Positions 13,709 through 21,052 of a stretch of DNA of 21,053 bases are shown here, piece by piece. Within the stretch, counting starts at the first letter, position 1. Every line of letters starts with the position of its first letter. Location of the stretch: the IMG/VR virus record IMGVR_UViG_3300032046_004311, positions 1 through 21,053 of that record. One strand, written 5' to 3'. The notes beneath the pieces were generated by a model, which was not told the DNA's origin, searched no databases, and saw only the letters and a list, made by a program, of their open reading frames with translations. The position numbers were made by a program, and so were the translations under genes. This DNA is from a virus.

Positions 13709-15174
13709 CCAGTGTCAGCATCAAGCGCTTTGAACGTCACAACGTCGTCGTGGGCAATGGTCGGCTGACAACGCGACGGGGGTTTGTCGTTTCGTTGGCT
13801 GCGACCACGCTGGGGCTTGTCAGTCACCAGTTCGTCGGCGGGTTTTCAGTGCTCGTCCCGTCGTCGTCAGAGACAGAACACTATCTGTTTCTGCAGGACT
13901 CCACGACGGGGCTTATGACGATGGTCGTCACCGATGAGGAATGGGGCGAGCGCTACAGGCTTGCGCTTGGGGCCCACCCGAATCAGCCCGTTTTCACGCA
14001 CGCACTGGTCAACAACCAGTTGATGGTAAACGCGCCGTCAATGTCGGCGCCGTTGTACGGGCTCCCCGGCGGCGGGATGATGCCCGCGGTGGCGACGGCG
14101 TCGGAGAACCCAGACACGACGGCGCTGGACGTCCCCCCCGGTCACATATGCTCCTTCGGTGACCGAATGCCGATCGCCCAGGGCAGCGTCGTCTATTTCA
14201 ACGACCCCACCATTGACCCACGCACCTACGTCGCTGAGAACGTCATTGCGATGCCGGCCACGATTCACGACATCACCCAGGGGCCCGATGGTGCCCTGTG
14301 GATGTTGACCCCGGCGGGGGCGTTCTCAATGGCCAGCGACGCACTTGGGCAGGGGCAGAGTGTGGCGGGGTTCATCTCGCTGATCCCCCAGGTGCGGACT
14401 TCTCGCCCTGGTGGTGCGTGCTCGACGCCGTTCGGGGTCGTCGCCCTGACCGCTGACGGCGTCGCCGTACTCAACGGCGGTAGCGTGCGGACGCTGCCGT
14501 TTTCGACGTACCAGGGGCGCAGGAAGTTGACCCGTCCCATTGACGTCCTCGACGCGCGGCAGTTCGGACGAGTGTTCCCCGCGTCGTTCGGGGTCCTTGT
14601 CGGATTCGGGACGGACCGAGACTACGCCGTTGCCGTCGACCTCGAGGAGGGCTCGACGTCGTTCTGGTACACTGGGGACAGCGCTGCCGTGCTCAACGTC
14701 GTGGGTGTGCTGCGGACGCGGGACGGCGAGGATCTAATCATCGACAAGTCTGGGGTGTATGCGCTCCACACCAAAGGCCTGCGCGACTTCTCCGACCTCC
14801 CAGCAGGCGACATCGCTGGGGCTGTCTGTGGCCGAATCCAGGCGGGCCCACGCGAAAACCCGCTGGTCCGTCGGGTCAGCATCTCAGCGGCCAACGGCGG
14901 AGCTCCTGTGGCTGTCTGCGGCAACGGGGTGAGCGACACAGCCAAAGCGACGACCGTCAACGGCGACTGCGTCATCGGTGGCGCGTTTGGCAACTTGTGG
15001 GGCAGCGTCGACTGGGCAACCCTGACGGCGCGAAGTGTGCGTTGCTCGCTCAACGTGCGCGCGACTGAGCTAGACCTCGAGGTCACCGTCAGCGGGATGG
15101 GGCGTGTTATCGTTGACGCTGTCGAGGTCCAGGCCGGTGGGACGTGGACCAGCAAGAAAGAGACGCAGACCTAA
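13705..15174 (+). CDS. Tail nozzle / tail-hub beta-propeller-like protein
   Basis: A 489-residue protein from the ATG 13705-13707 (ATGA overlap). Upstream in-frame sequence is arginine-rich shadow and is excluded. The protein is beta-rich. Motifs such as ICSFGDRMPIAQGSVVYFND (about 148-167), TQGPDGALWMLTP (191-203), GVVALTADGVAVLNGG and GEDLIIDKSGVYAL recur at spacings expected of propeller blades. This pattern is typical of podovirus tail hub or nozzle proteins (P22 gp10 / T7 gp12-like), which extend the portal channel and bear fibres. Its location among fibre-like genes agrees. The C-terminal ~80 residues form an additional beta domain. Moderately confident. Confidence 0.65.
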   Translation: MTSVSIKRFERHNVVVGNGRLTTRRGFVVSLAATTLGLVSHQFVGGFSVLVPSSSETEHYLFLQDSTTGLMTMVVTDEEWGERYRLALGAHPNQPVFTHALVNNQLMVNAPSMSAPLYGLPGGGMMPAVATASENPDTTALDVPPGHICSFGDRMPIAQGSVVYFNDPTIDPRTYVAENVIAMPATIHDITQGPDGALWMLTPAGAFSMASDALGQGQSVAGFISLIPQVRTSRPGGACSTPFGVVALTADGVAVLNGGSVRTLPFSTYQGRRKLTRPIDVLDARQFGRVFPASFGVLVGFGTDRDYAVAVDLEEGSTSFWYTGDSAAVLNVVGVLRTRDGEDLIIDKSGVYALHTKGLRDFSDLPAGDIAGAVCGRIQAGPRENPLVRRVSISAANGGAPVAVCGNGVSDTAKATTVNGDCVIGGAFGNLWGSVDWATLTARSVRCSLNVRATELDLEVTVSGMGRVIVDAVEVQAGGTWTSKKETQT

Positions 15175-15698
15175 TGGCCATCACCAACGGTTCATCCATC
15201 ACCTCAGCAGACCTCAACGCGATGACGACGACGTCGCTGGGGCTCATCCAAATCGACAACGCGCGGCTCCCCGGGTACGCCCCGCTCATTTTCACGTTTC
15301 AGAATCTGACGGCGTCAACTTCACTGGCGCGACGAAAAGCCCGATTTGTTGTTCCCGTCAATATGCTCGTCGATACGCTGGCCATTATCACGACCCCTGC
15401 GACGTCGTCGGCGTCGACCATCACGGCGACGGTGTCGGCGGGCGGGATTCTCGATGACTGGGCGATGGCTGTCACAGGGACGCTCGACACCATCGCAAAG
15501 AAACAGGCGCGGCTTTTGTTCGATGGAACGATGCTGGCCAAGCCAGGCCTTAACCAAGCGACAACGTCGCGAGTGGTTCGCCTGCTGCCCAAGGGGTCGA
15601 TCGTTGACGTCGAAGTGTCAACCACGAACGCAGCCACTGCGATGTGTGCGACCATTGTCATCTGCGGGCGTGCGCGCCTTGCTCGAGGTATCGCGTGA
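15174..15698 (+). CDS. Fibre-like beta-rich virion protein, paralogue of next gene
   Basis: A 174-residue protein starting at the ATG 15174-15176, overlapping the preceding stop (TAATG). The N terminus NGSSITSADLNAM matches the short G-ITxADLN pattern common at the start of phage fibre proteins. Residues about 33-85 (PLIFTFQNLTASTSLARRKA, then RFVVPVNMLVDTLAIITTPA) align by eye with the next protein (PILFPYNAGLSNASSVERRS, then RFVCPMACTIVRAFLDANI). The two genes therefore appear to be tandem duplicates. It probably forms part of a tail or head fibre. No enzymatic motif. Confidence 0.6.
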   Translation: MAITNGSSITSADLNAMTTTSLGLIQIDNARLPGYAPLIFTFQNLTASTSLARRKARFVVPVNMLVDTLAIITTPATSSASTITATVSAGGILDDWAMAVTGTLDTIAKKQARLLFDGTMLAKPGLNQATTSRVVRLLPKGSIVDVEVSTTNAATAMCATIVICGRARLARGIA

Positions 15699-16693
15699 AG
15701 GTGATTGCAACGCAACAGGCCGTCAGATTCACAACTGGCGATGCGCTGTCTCCGTCGGACCTCAACGACGTTTTCCTTTACGCGAAGGATGCGCTGGCCG
15801 ACGTCACCGAAAAGCGATTCGCACTTACGCCCATTTTGTTCCCATACAATGCGGGGCTTTCTAATGCGTCATCCGTTGAAAGGCGATCACATCGGTTCGT
15901 CTGCCCTATGGCTTGTACCATCGTTCGGGCGTTCCTTGACGCGAACATCACGGCGGCCAGCGCCGTCACCGTTCAAATCCAGCAAGCCGTTACCAGCGCC
16001 ATCCCCACGGGGGCGACGACGCCATACCTAAACATTGCAGCGGGGGCGACGACGGCCGACGACGTCGAGGATACCAACATTCAAAGCGTCACCCTGGACG
16101 CCGGCGTTGTCTATGACATCGTCGTCAGCGGGGCGTCGTTCACTGTCGATCGTCTCAATATCGTGCTGCACGTCCAGGTAGACCGATGGCGCGCGTTCGG
16201 CACGCTGGACGTCCCATCGTTCGCGTTCGAGGACTTCGCCGACGGACTTGCCGACGCAACGCTGGTGAGTGGCGCCATCGGACAGTTGGCCGCAGCCGTC
16301 GCGGGGCTGTCTGTGGCGCGCGGCATGGGCCCGGCGCTGCACGTCGAAGACACCTTCAACAACGCCACTCTTTCAAACGAATTATTGCGTGTGCTACCGG
16401 TGTCGTCGGCAACGCGGTGCACCTCTCGAATCGTGCGTGCCTATCTGTCATCGGTGACACTGGGGACGGGGCAAGTCGTGACGGCGCTATTGAGAAACGC
16501 GGCGGGTTTCACTGTGGCGACGCTCTCCAATAACCACGCTGTTGACCTCATCATGACCGCCGACAGCGGGGTGCTCGCCCTGACGTTGAACGGCGGGGTT
16601 GACCTGTTGACCGAAGACTTCACCGTTGAATTCTCCGCGTCGACGGCGCAGACAGTGCTGCGCGCTACGCTTCTCCTTTGGCTTGAATGGTGA
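15695..16693 (+). CDS. Fibre-like beta-rich virion protein with internal repeat
   Basis: A 332-residue protein with a GTG start at 15695-15697, overlapping the preceding TGA (GTGA) and preceded by GAGGT. An upstream ATG at 15644 lies within the previous gene and is rejected. The N terminus FTTGDALSPSDLNDVFLYAK is fibre-like. Two similar beta domains are visible: one around residues 35-170 (IVRAFLDANITAASAVTVQI) and one around 225-332 (IVRAYLSSVTLGTGQVVTAL). They are separated by an Ala-rich segment. The first domain also matches the neighbouring 15174 protein. This suggests duplication of one beta-sandwich module. It ends just before the endolysin. Confidence 0.6.
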   Translation: MKVIATQQAVRFTTGDALSPSDLNDVFLYAKDALADVTEKRFALTPILFPYNAGLSNASSVERRSHRFVCPMACTIVRAFLDANITAASAVTVQIQQAVTSAIPTGATTPYLNIAAGATTADDVEDTNIQSVTLDAGVVYDIVVSGASFTVDRLNIVLHVQVDRWRAFGTLDVPSFAFEDFADGLADATLVSGAIGQLAAAVAGLSVARGMGPALHVEDTFNNATLSNELLRVLPVSSATRCTSRIVRAYLSSVTLGTGQVVTALLRNAAGFTVATLSNNHAVDLIMTADSGVLALTLNGGVDLLTEDFTVEFSASTAQTVLRATLLLWLEW

Positions 16694-16697
16694 GCAC

Positions 16698-17150
16698 ATG
16701 AACGTCGTCGACGTCGCCCGAACCCAACTCGGGGTCAGCGAGAAGACCGGCAAGAACGACGGCATCCCAGCCCAGCGCTACATGCGCGGGGATGCGCTGG
16801 CCTGGTGCGCGGGGTTCGTGCTGTGGTGCGTGCACCAGTCGGACAGCCGCTGGCGTCACGCGTTCGAGTCGCAGCACTACAAGTGTCGGCGGGTCAGCGG
16901 GTTCGTCGCCGTCGCAGGCGAGAACGGGGTTTTCCGCCCCCGCAAGGGCTACAGCCCCCAGGCCGGCGACGTCATCTTTTTTGCGAACGCAACCAGCGAC
17001 GTCGGGGTGGCCGGGAACCACTGCGGGATCGTCGACGAAGTGGTGGGGGACCGCGTCCGCACCATCGAAGGCAACACGTCGAACAAAGTGGCGCGGCGGG
17101 AGTACGCTGTCGACGATCGGCGCATCCTCGGGTATGCAAGTCTCGCATGA
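16698..17150 (+). CDS. Endolysin, CHAP domain
   Basis: A 150-residue CHAP-type (NlpC/P60 superfamily) peptidoglycan amidase or endopeptidase. The catalytic cysteine is in ALAWCAGFVLWCV (Cys37), the catalytic histidine in GNHCGIVDEV (His108), and the polar residue in RTIEGNTS (Glu124/Asn126). PQAGDVIFF (88-95) is the usual CHAP strand before the histidine. The start ATG 16698-16700 lies 4 bp after the previous stop, with GGTGA upstream; the longer ORF from 16626 is a shadow. It is a minimal single-domain enzyme with no binding domain and no signal peptide, so release would need a holin, perhaps the membrane protein at 4737-5069. It could also be virion-associated. Confidence 0.85.
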   Translation: MNVVDVARTQLGVSEKTGKNDGIPAQRYMRGDALAWCAGFVLWCVHQSDSRWRHAFESQHYKCRRVSGFVAVAGENGVFRPRKGYSPQAGDVIFFANATSDVGVAGNHCGIVDEVVGDRVRTIEGNTSNKVARREYAVDDRRILGYASLA

Positions 17151-17164
17151 ACGCAAGGACAACC

Positions 17165-17497
17165 ATGACGACAACCAAGACCAAGCCAGACCCGCCGACG
17201 CTCCCCCTTGAGCCCCAGGCCGTCACGACACCGAAGCACCAGCACCCCGGCAACGCGCGCGGGTGGTATGCCCCCGCAAAGTATCTGCCCAACTTGTTCG
17301 TCCCGCTGGCGGTGCTTCAGACGCTCTCACAGATTGCCGACGACGACGGGGTCTGTTCCCTTGTCGAGGCAAAGCGCGAGATGAATAACGAGATTTTGTT
17401 TGCGATGCTGCGAATGCTCACCATCATGGGTCACATCGACGTCGTGGGCGAGCGCATCACCATCAAATCAATCCCCGCCACCAAGGACAGCCAATGA
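17165..17497 (+). CDS. Small winged-helix-like protein
   Basis: A 110-residue protein. I prefer the ATG at 17165, which has AAGGA 5 nt upstream. The ATG at 17147, overlapping the endolysin stop, would add six residues. The first ~35 residues are Pro/Thr-rich and disordered. Residues about 42-103 have a helix, helix, helix, wing pattern (VLQTLSQIADDDGV, then LVEAKREMNNEILFAMLRML, then GHIDVVGERITIKSI), like many winged helix-turn-helix DNA-binding domains. It sits between the endolysin and the co-chaperonin-like gene and ends in an ATGA overlap. It could regulate late transcription or assist packaging. The fold call is from pattern only. Confidence 0.55.
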   Translation: MTTTKTKPDPPTLPLEPQAVTTPKHQHPGNARGWYAPAKYLPNLFVPLAVLQTLSQIADDDGVCSLVEAKREMNNEILFAMLRMLTIMGHIDVVGERITIKSIPATKDSQ

Positions 17498-17982
17498 CCG
17501 ACATCGCCCACACGAAGTTCACCATTGTCGACAAGCGCAACACCGAGGATGCGGCCATCGTCGAGCCCGCCGTTGTCGACGGCGTCACCCCTGCAGCCGC
17601 CGACGGCATGGTCAGCGTCCACGAACTGTATTCCGGCGGGCTCCCCATCGGCGCCTTCGCCAGCGTCGCGCCGAACACTGCTCTCCTGCTGCCCCTGCGT
17701 CGCCCCGCGCGGTCAACCGGCGGCATCGTCACCGCTGTCGATGAGGTCAGAGGCACGCTGGGGACGGCGTGCGTCGCTTACATCGTGGCCGGCGTCGGCG
17801 AGGTGATGGCCGCTGCCGACCAGCACCCCCAGACGTGGACCCCCGTCGACGCTGGGGACGTCGTCGTCGTCCGCAATGCGATGCTTGAACCACTGCACCC
17901 CGACCTTGAACCGCTGTCGATCCATCGGCGCCACATCCTCGCCGTGATTCGCCTGCGCGACGAGCTTGTCAGCGAGGGGTGA
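17494..17982 (+). CDS. GroES-like (cpn10) co-chaperonin candidate
   Basis: A 162-residue protein from the ATG 17494-17496 (ATGA overlap). Residues about 63-155 match the GroES order: a strand LLLPLRRP, a mobile-loop-like STGGIV (74-79, compare SAGGIV in GroES), AYIVAGVGEV (95-104, compare GEVLAVGNG), VDAGDVVVV (118-126, compare VKVGDIVIF), and a C-terminal strand ILAVI (148-152, compare ILAIV). The N-terminal ~60 residues are an extra domain. GroES caps GroEL, and phage versions such as T4 gp31 help fold the major capsid protein. Placement beside terminase genes in a late operon fits a capsid-folding role. The GGIV residues are followed by Thr rather than Leu. Identified by eye. Confidence 0.6.
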   Translation: MTDIAHTKFTIVDKRNTEDAAIVEPAVVDGVTPAAADGMVSVHELYSGGLPIGAFASVAPNTALLLPLRRPARSTGGIVTAVDEVRGTLGTACVAYIVAGVGEVMAAADQHPQTWTPVDAGDVVVVRNAMLEPLHPDLEPLSIHRRHILAVIRLRDELVSEG

Positions 17983-17988
17983 GCAGCC

Positions 17989-18375
17989 ATGGTTACGACC
18001 AGGCGGGACATATTCGACACGGGGGCGAAGGAGCCAAAGCCCCCAGTCGACAAGAGCGCGGCGGACATCCCCGCCGACGCTTGGGTTCCCCGCGTCCCTG
18101 TCGTCGACGGGGTGGCCATGACGTTCGACGAGGCAGCCGACGAGATCCAGCGGCTGACCTCGACAAACCGCGCGCACTACATCCACGAATTGGAACTGCT
18201 GGCGACGGCTTGGCGCGGGGACGTGACGCTTGCATCGACGTCGGCGAAGGCAGCGATCCACCTCCTCGCGCTGGCTGCGGGCGCCCCCGAGAAGCGCAAC
18301 AAGCCGGCGCCGAAGACGTCCAGGCGCGTCGATGAGTTGCGCGCGCTGCTCACTGACGACGACGGTGACAGTTGA
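17989..18375 (+). CDS. Candidate small terminase subunit
   Basis: A 128-residue protein from the ATG 17989-17991, with GAGGGG about 10 nt upstream. It overlaps the large terminase start by 4 bp (TTGA). The N-terminal ~45 residues are Pro-rich; residues about 45-95 are helical (FDEAADEIQRLTSTNRAHYI, then ELELLATAWRG, then STSAKAAIHLLALAAG). A basic Lys/Arg/Pro tail follows, with VDELRALL near the C terminus. Small terminases are short, helical and encoded directly before the large subunit, where they bind viral DNA. Position is the main evidence, and no clear helix-turn-helix was recognised. Confidence 0.45.
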   Translation: MVTTRRDIFDTGAKEPKPPVDKSAADIPADAWVPRVPVVDGVAMTFDEAADEIQRLTSTNRAHYIHELELLATAWRGDVTLASTSAKAAIHLLALAAGAPEKRNKPAPKTSRRVDELRALLTDDDGDS

Positions 18376-19904
18376 GACGCCCGAAGTTCGACGTTGCGCG
18401 CAGAATGGCTGGCCTGCTGGCGATCCTCAGCCAGGAGAACGCCGGCGCCATCAGCCGTTGGCGCATCACTGCAGCCCAACTCGAGGTCTTACTGGCGATC
18501 CTCGACCATGAGCGCACGATCGTGCTCAAGGGGCGCCAAATGGGGGTCAGCACTGTGACCCTGCTGGCGCTGTTGGTGTTCGCCATATCGAACCCTGGTG
18601 TCCCCTGCGCCATCGTCGCCGACACTCGCGACAAAGCCCAGGGGCTACTCGCGCGGCTGGCCGGATGGTGCGAACAATTGGGTGTCGAACTGGGGGCACG
18701 CAATAAGGGGTCACTCGAGTTGGCGAACGCGGGCCCCGACGGCGTCGCCACCGTCATCGACGCCCTGTCTGCCGTGTCTCGTGCCGATGCTGGCGAGTCG
18801 CGCGTTGGTCGGTCCAAGTCCTACGGGTTCATCCATGCCAGCGAACTCGCTTTCTGGCTGTCGGACGCCGCCGTGTTTCGTGGGCTGACGTCGACGGCGC
18901 TCCCCGGGGCGCGCATCGTCGTTGAGTCGACGGCGTCGGCGGCTGACAACCTGTTTCGCACGCTGTGGAACGGCGACGGCGAGGACGGGGCTGGCGAGTG
19001 GCATCGAGTGTTCTTAGCGATCGAACGCCACCCCGTGTACCAGCGCGACCCCAGCACCATCGACGAGGCAACGTGGGAGACGCTGGCGGGCCCCAAGTAC
19101 GGGTTCACCTCGAGGGCGACAGCGGCCTGGTGGTGGCATCGGATGCGCGTCGACTTCGCTGGCGACGAAAGCGGGGCCTTGCGCGAGTTCCCTCAACTCC
19201 CCGCCCACTGCTTCTCCTTCGCCAAAGGCCGATGGATTCTCCGATTCACCGAGGCGGTCACAAACGCCGTCGGCAAGTGGGACGGCAAGGCGAAACGGTT
19301 CGACGGCTGGCACCACTACCGCGACAGGATGCCGGACGAGCCCGTCGTCATCGGCGTCGACATCGCCGCTGGCGGGGGCGGGGACTCGTCCGCCGTCGTC
19401 GTCTTGTCGCTGCTGACGGGAACCATCATTGCAACCTGGGTGAGCAACACGACGTCGCTGCCTGACCTGGTGGAGTTGGTGAAGGGTGCTGCCGTCACCT
19501 ACGTCCCCCAGACCATCGTCGTCGAATCCAACGGTGTCGGCATCGGCGTCTATGAGACGCTGCATCAGTTCTCGTCGTGGCACGTCACCGAACAACGCAG
19601 CGGGGAGGAGAAGCACTTTCGGCTGCAGCGGTTGAAACTGGCGATAGAGCAAGGCGTCGTCCCCATCGGGCCTGAGTTGGCTGTCGAGGTGAAGTCCTCG
19701 AACATTCAGCCGCCGACAGGACCCAAGGGGCGCCCATCGTATGAGGGCCTAGATGACTGCCTGAACGCGTTGTCGTTCGCGCGCGAGTTCTATCTGGGGG
19801 CGCTGCCGTCGTCATCCTCCGTCGACCCTATCGCGAGCCTTGACCACTCACGCGTGATCCACTCGTCAAAGGCACTGCGCAAGAAAACGCCAGAACGATA
19901 CTGA
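18372..19904 (+). CDS. terL: Large terminase subunit (packaging ATPase/nuclease)
   Basis: A 510-residue DNA-packaging motor. The TTG at 18372-18374 overlaps the upstream stop; an ATG at 18405 (residue 12) is an alternative. ATPase motifs: Walker A-like KGRQMGVST (53-61), Walker B FIHASE (153-158) and the coupling-type VESTASA (184-190). Nuclease motifs of the RNase H-like domain: VIGVDIAAGGGGDSS (326-340, Asp330), IVVESNGVGIGVYE (382-395, Glu385) and GLDDCLNAL (459-467, Asp461/Asp462). All expected parts are present in the right order and the length is normal. It would cut concatemeric DNA and pump it through the portal. It is the last gene of the rightward operon and converges with the RusA-type gene after only 5 bp. 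Confidence 0.92.
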   Translation: MRRPKFDVARRMAGLLAILSQENAGAISRWRITAAQLEVLLAILDHERTIVLKGRQMGVSTVTLLALLVFAISNPGVPCAIVADTRDKAQGLLARLAGWCEQLGVELGARNKGSLELANAGPDGVATVIDALSAVSRADAGESRVGRSKSYGFIHASELAFWLSDAAVFRGLTSTALPGARIVVESTASAADNLFRTLWNGDGEDGAGEWHRVFLAIERHPVYQRDPSTIDEATWETLAGPKYGFTSRATAAWWWHRMRVDFAGDESGALREFPQLPAHCFSFAKGRWILRFTEAVTNAVGKWDGKAKRFDGWHHYRDRMPDEPVVIGVDIAAGGGGDSSAVVVLSLLTGTIIATWVSNTTSLPDLVELVKGAAVTYVPQTIVVESNGVGIGVYETLHQFSSWHVTEQRSGEEKHFRLQRLKLAIEQGVVPIGPELAVEVKSSNIQPPTGPKGRPSYEGLDDCLNALSFAREFYLGALPSSSSVDPIASLDHSRVIHSSKALRKKTPERY

Positions 19905-19909
19905 CGACG

Positions 19910-20554
19910 TCAAGCTTTGACATCGCCAGGCACCGCATCCCATGCCGCCAGGGCGTTGCGCATCGCCAGCGTCGGCTGCCCGTAGCGGGCGACATCGACG
20001 ACGGCCTCGGACAGCCGCAGCCGCTGGGCCTGGGCGTCGACCTGCACACCCAGGGCAAATTCACGGGCCTCGGCGGCCTGCAGCAGGCCCTCGACGGTGC
20101 GGATGCGCTGCTGCTGTGGGTCGATGTCCTCGACGGGCATCACCTCGATGCGCACCAGGGGGCTGGTATCGTGGTCGGTACTCGCGCGGGTCCTGCCGGG
20201 CTTGGTCGACCGGCCGGTGACGGCGGCGGGGGACTGCAGGTAGACCCAATGCAGCCGGGCCGATGCGTCGTCGACACCGAGGAACGCCGCGACCTCGTCC
20301 CGCACGGCTTTACAGGCGGCGCTGAGGTTGTCGCTGTCGAGGGGGGTGCTGACGAACGGCCTGACGATGGTCACCCGGGCGCCGAGCTCTGGGCGACGCA
20401 ACGACACCGCATCGCCGCGCCAGTCGCCGGACGACAGGGAGAGGCGGGTGGCCTCGCGTTCGGCGACGACCCGGGCAGCGCGCACCCGGTGGTGCTCGCG
20501 GTTGTTCTGGCCGCGGGCGAGGGTGGTCTCGATGCGGGCGGTGAGGGTGGTCAT
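19910..20554 (-). CDS. rusA: RusA-type Holliday junction resolvase with C-terminal extension
   Basis: A 214-residue protein from the ATG 20554-20552 (ATGA overlap with the upstream gene). The RusA signature is visible: an N-terminal basic stretch NREHHRVRAARVVAE (18-32), then PLDSDNLSAACKAVRDEVAAFL (71-92) with Asp73, Asp75, Asn76, Lys82 and Asp86, then GVDDASARLHWVYLQ with Asp95/Asp96. In RusA, acidic residues at these places bind metal and cut four-way junctions during phage recombination or concatemer processing. RusA is usually ~120 residues; here ~95 C-terminal residues (helical, Gln/Arg-rich) are extra. It is the last gene of a tightly coupled minus-strand group. Confidence 0.8.
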   Translation of the reverse strand: MTTLTARIETTLARGQNNREHHRVRAARVVAEREATRLSLSSGDWRGDAVSLRRPELGARVTIVRPFVSTPLDSDNLSAACKAVRDEVAAFLGVDDASARLHWVYLQSPAAVTGRSTKPGRTRASTDHDTSPLVRIEVMPVEDIDPQQQRIRTVEGLLQAAEAREFALGVQVDAQAQRLRLSEAVVDVARYGQPTLAMRNALAAWDAVPGDVKA

Positions 20555-20706
20555 CGGGGCCCGGCCTCGCGGGTCGTGAAGGAATCGAGGGCGCGCTGCC
20601 GGCGGCGGGATCGGAGGGCGTCGTCGACGGCCTCGCAGGCGGCGACCACCCCGAGGGCTGCGCCAATGGCGACGGCGCCGACGAGGGCGATGATACCGAG
20701 GCTCAT
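20551..20706 (-). CDS. Very small single-pass membrane protein
   Basis: A 51-residue protein from the ATG 20706-20704, with GGGGG upstream, overlapping both neighbours by ATGA. Residues about 3-25 (LGIIALVGAVAIGAALGVVA) form one transmembrane helix, followed by a basic tail (LRSRRRQRAL) that should remain cytoplasmic. Such mini membrane proteins are common in phage early regions, and the function is unknown. Coupling to the zinc-ribbon and RusA-type genes implies co-expression. Confidence 0.6.
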   Translation of the reverse strand: MSLGIIALVGAVAIGAALGVVAACEAVDDALRSRRRQRALDSFTTREAGPR

Positions 20707-20945
20707 CGGACCCCCGGGCGACGCCAGCGTTTGACCGTGGCGGGCCTCGACATGAAGGTCCCGATGGCGGCGACCACGCGCTGCTTGCGCGCCAGATCCT
20801 CGGGGCTGATGGCCGGCGCGGAGGCGGCCTTCTCGGCGGCCATCGCAACCTGACACACCGGACAGGTCTCGTCGCAGCGGTCGCTCGGCACGGACACCCC
20901 GCAGTGCGAGCAGTCGTGGACCCATTGGGGCTCGTTGTCGGTCAT
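20703..20945 (-). CDS. Small zinc-ribbon protein
   Basis: An 80-residue protein from the ATG 20945-20943, overlapping the upstream stop (ATGA) with AGGAG just upstream. It contains DCSHCG (Cys12, Cys15) and ETCPVCQ (Cys28, Cys31), a CxxC...CxxC zinc-ribbon pattern, with an additional Cys24. A helical basic C terminus follows (about 45-80: LARKQRVVAAIGTFMSR). Zinc ribbons of this size often bind nucleic acid or protein partners. The surrounding RusA-type operon suggests a DNA-metabolism setting. Confidence 0.7.
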   Translation of the reverse strand: MTDNEPQWVHDCSHCGVSVPSDRCDETCPVCQVAMAAEKAASAPAISPEDLARKQRVVAAIGTFMSRPATVKRWRRPGVR

Positions 20946-21052
20946 GGCTCCTGCCCCTCGATGCGGGCCCGAGCTTGTTGCCGAGTCCATGAGACACCTA
21001 CCCCGGCGTCCCATGCCGCCAGGGCGGCGAGCCTGCGCTCCAAGCATAGCAG
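20942..21052 (-). CDS. C-terminal end of an unidentified gene (5' end outside window)
   Basis: An open frame runs in from the right edge for 36 residues and stops at 20944-20942, overlapping the zinc-ribbon start by ATGA. The visible part reads LLCLERRLAALAAWDAGVGV followed by a basic helix ending RIEGQEP. The precise 4-bp overlap, matching the other junctions in this operon, is the main evidence that it is a real gene. Too little is visible to name a family. Confidence 0.55.
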   Translation of the reverse strand: MLCLERRLAALAAWDAGVGVSWTRQQARARIEGQEP

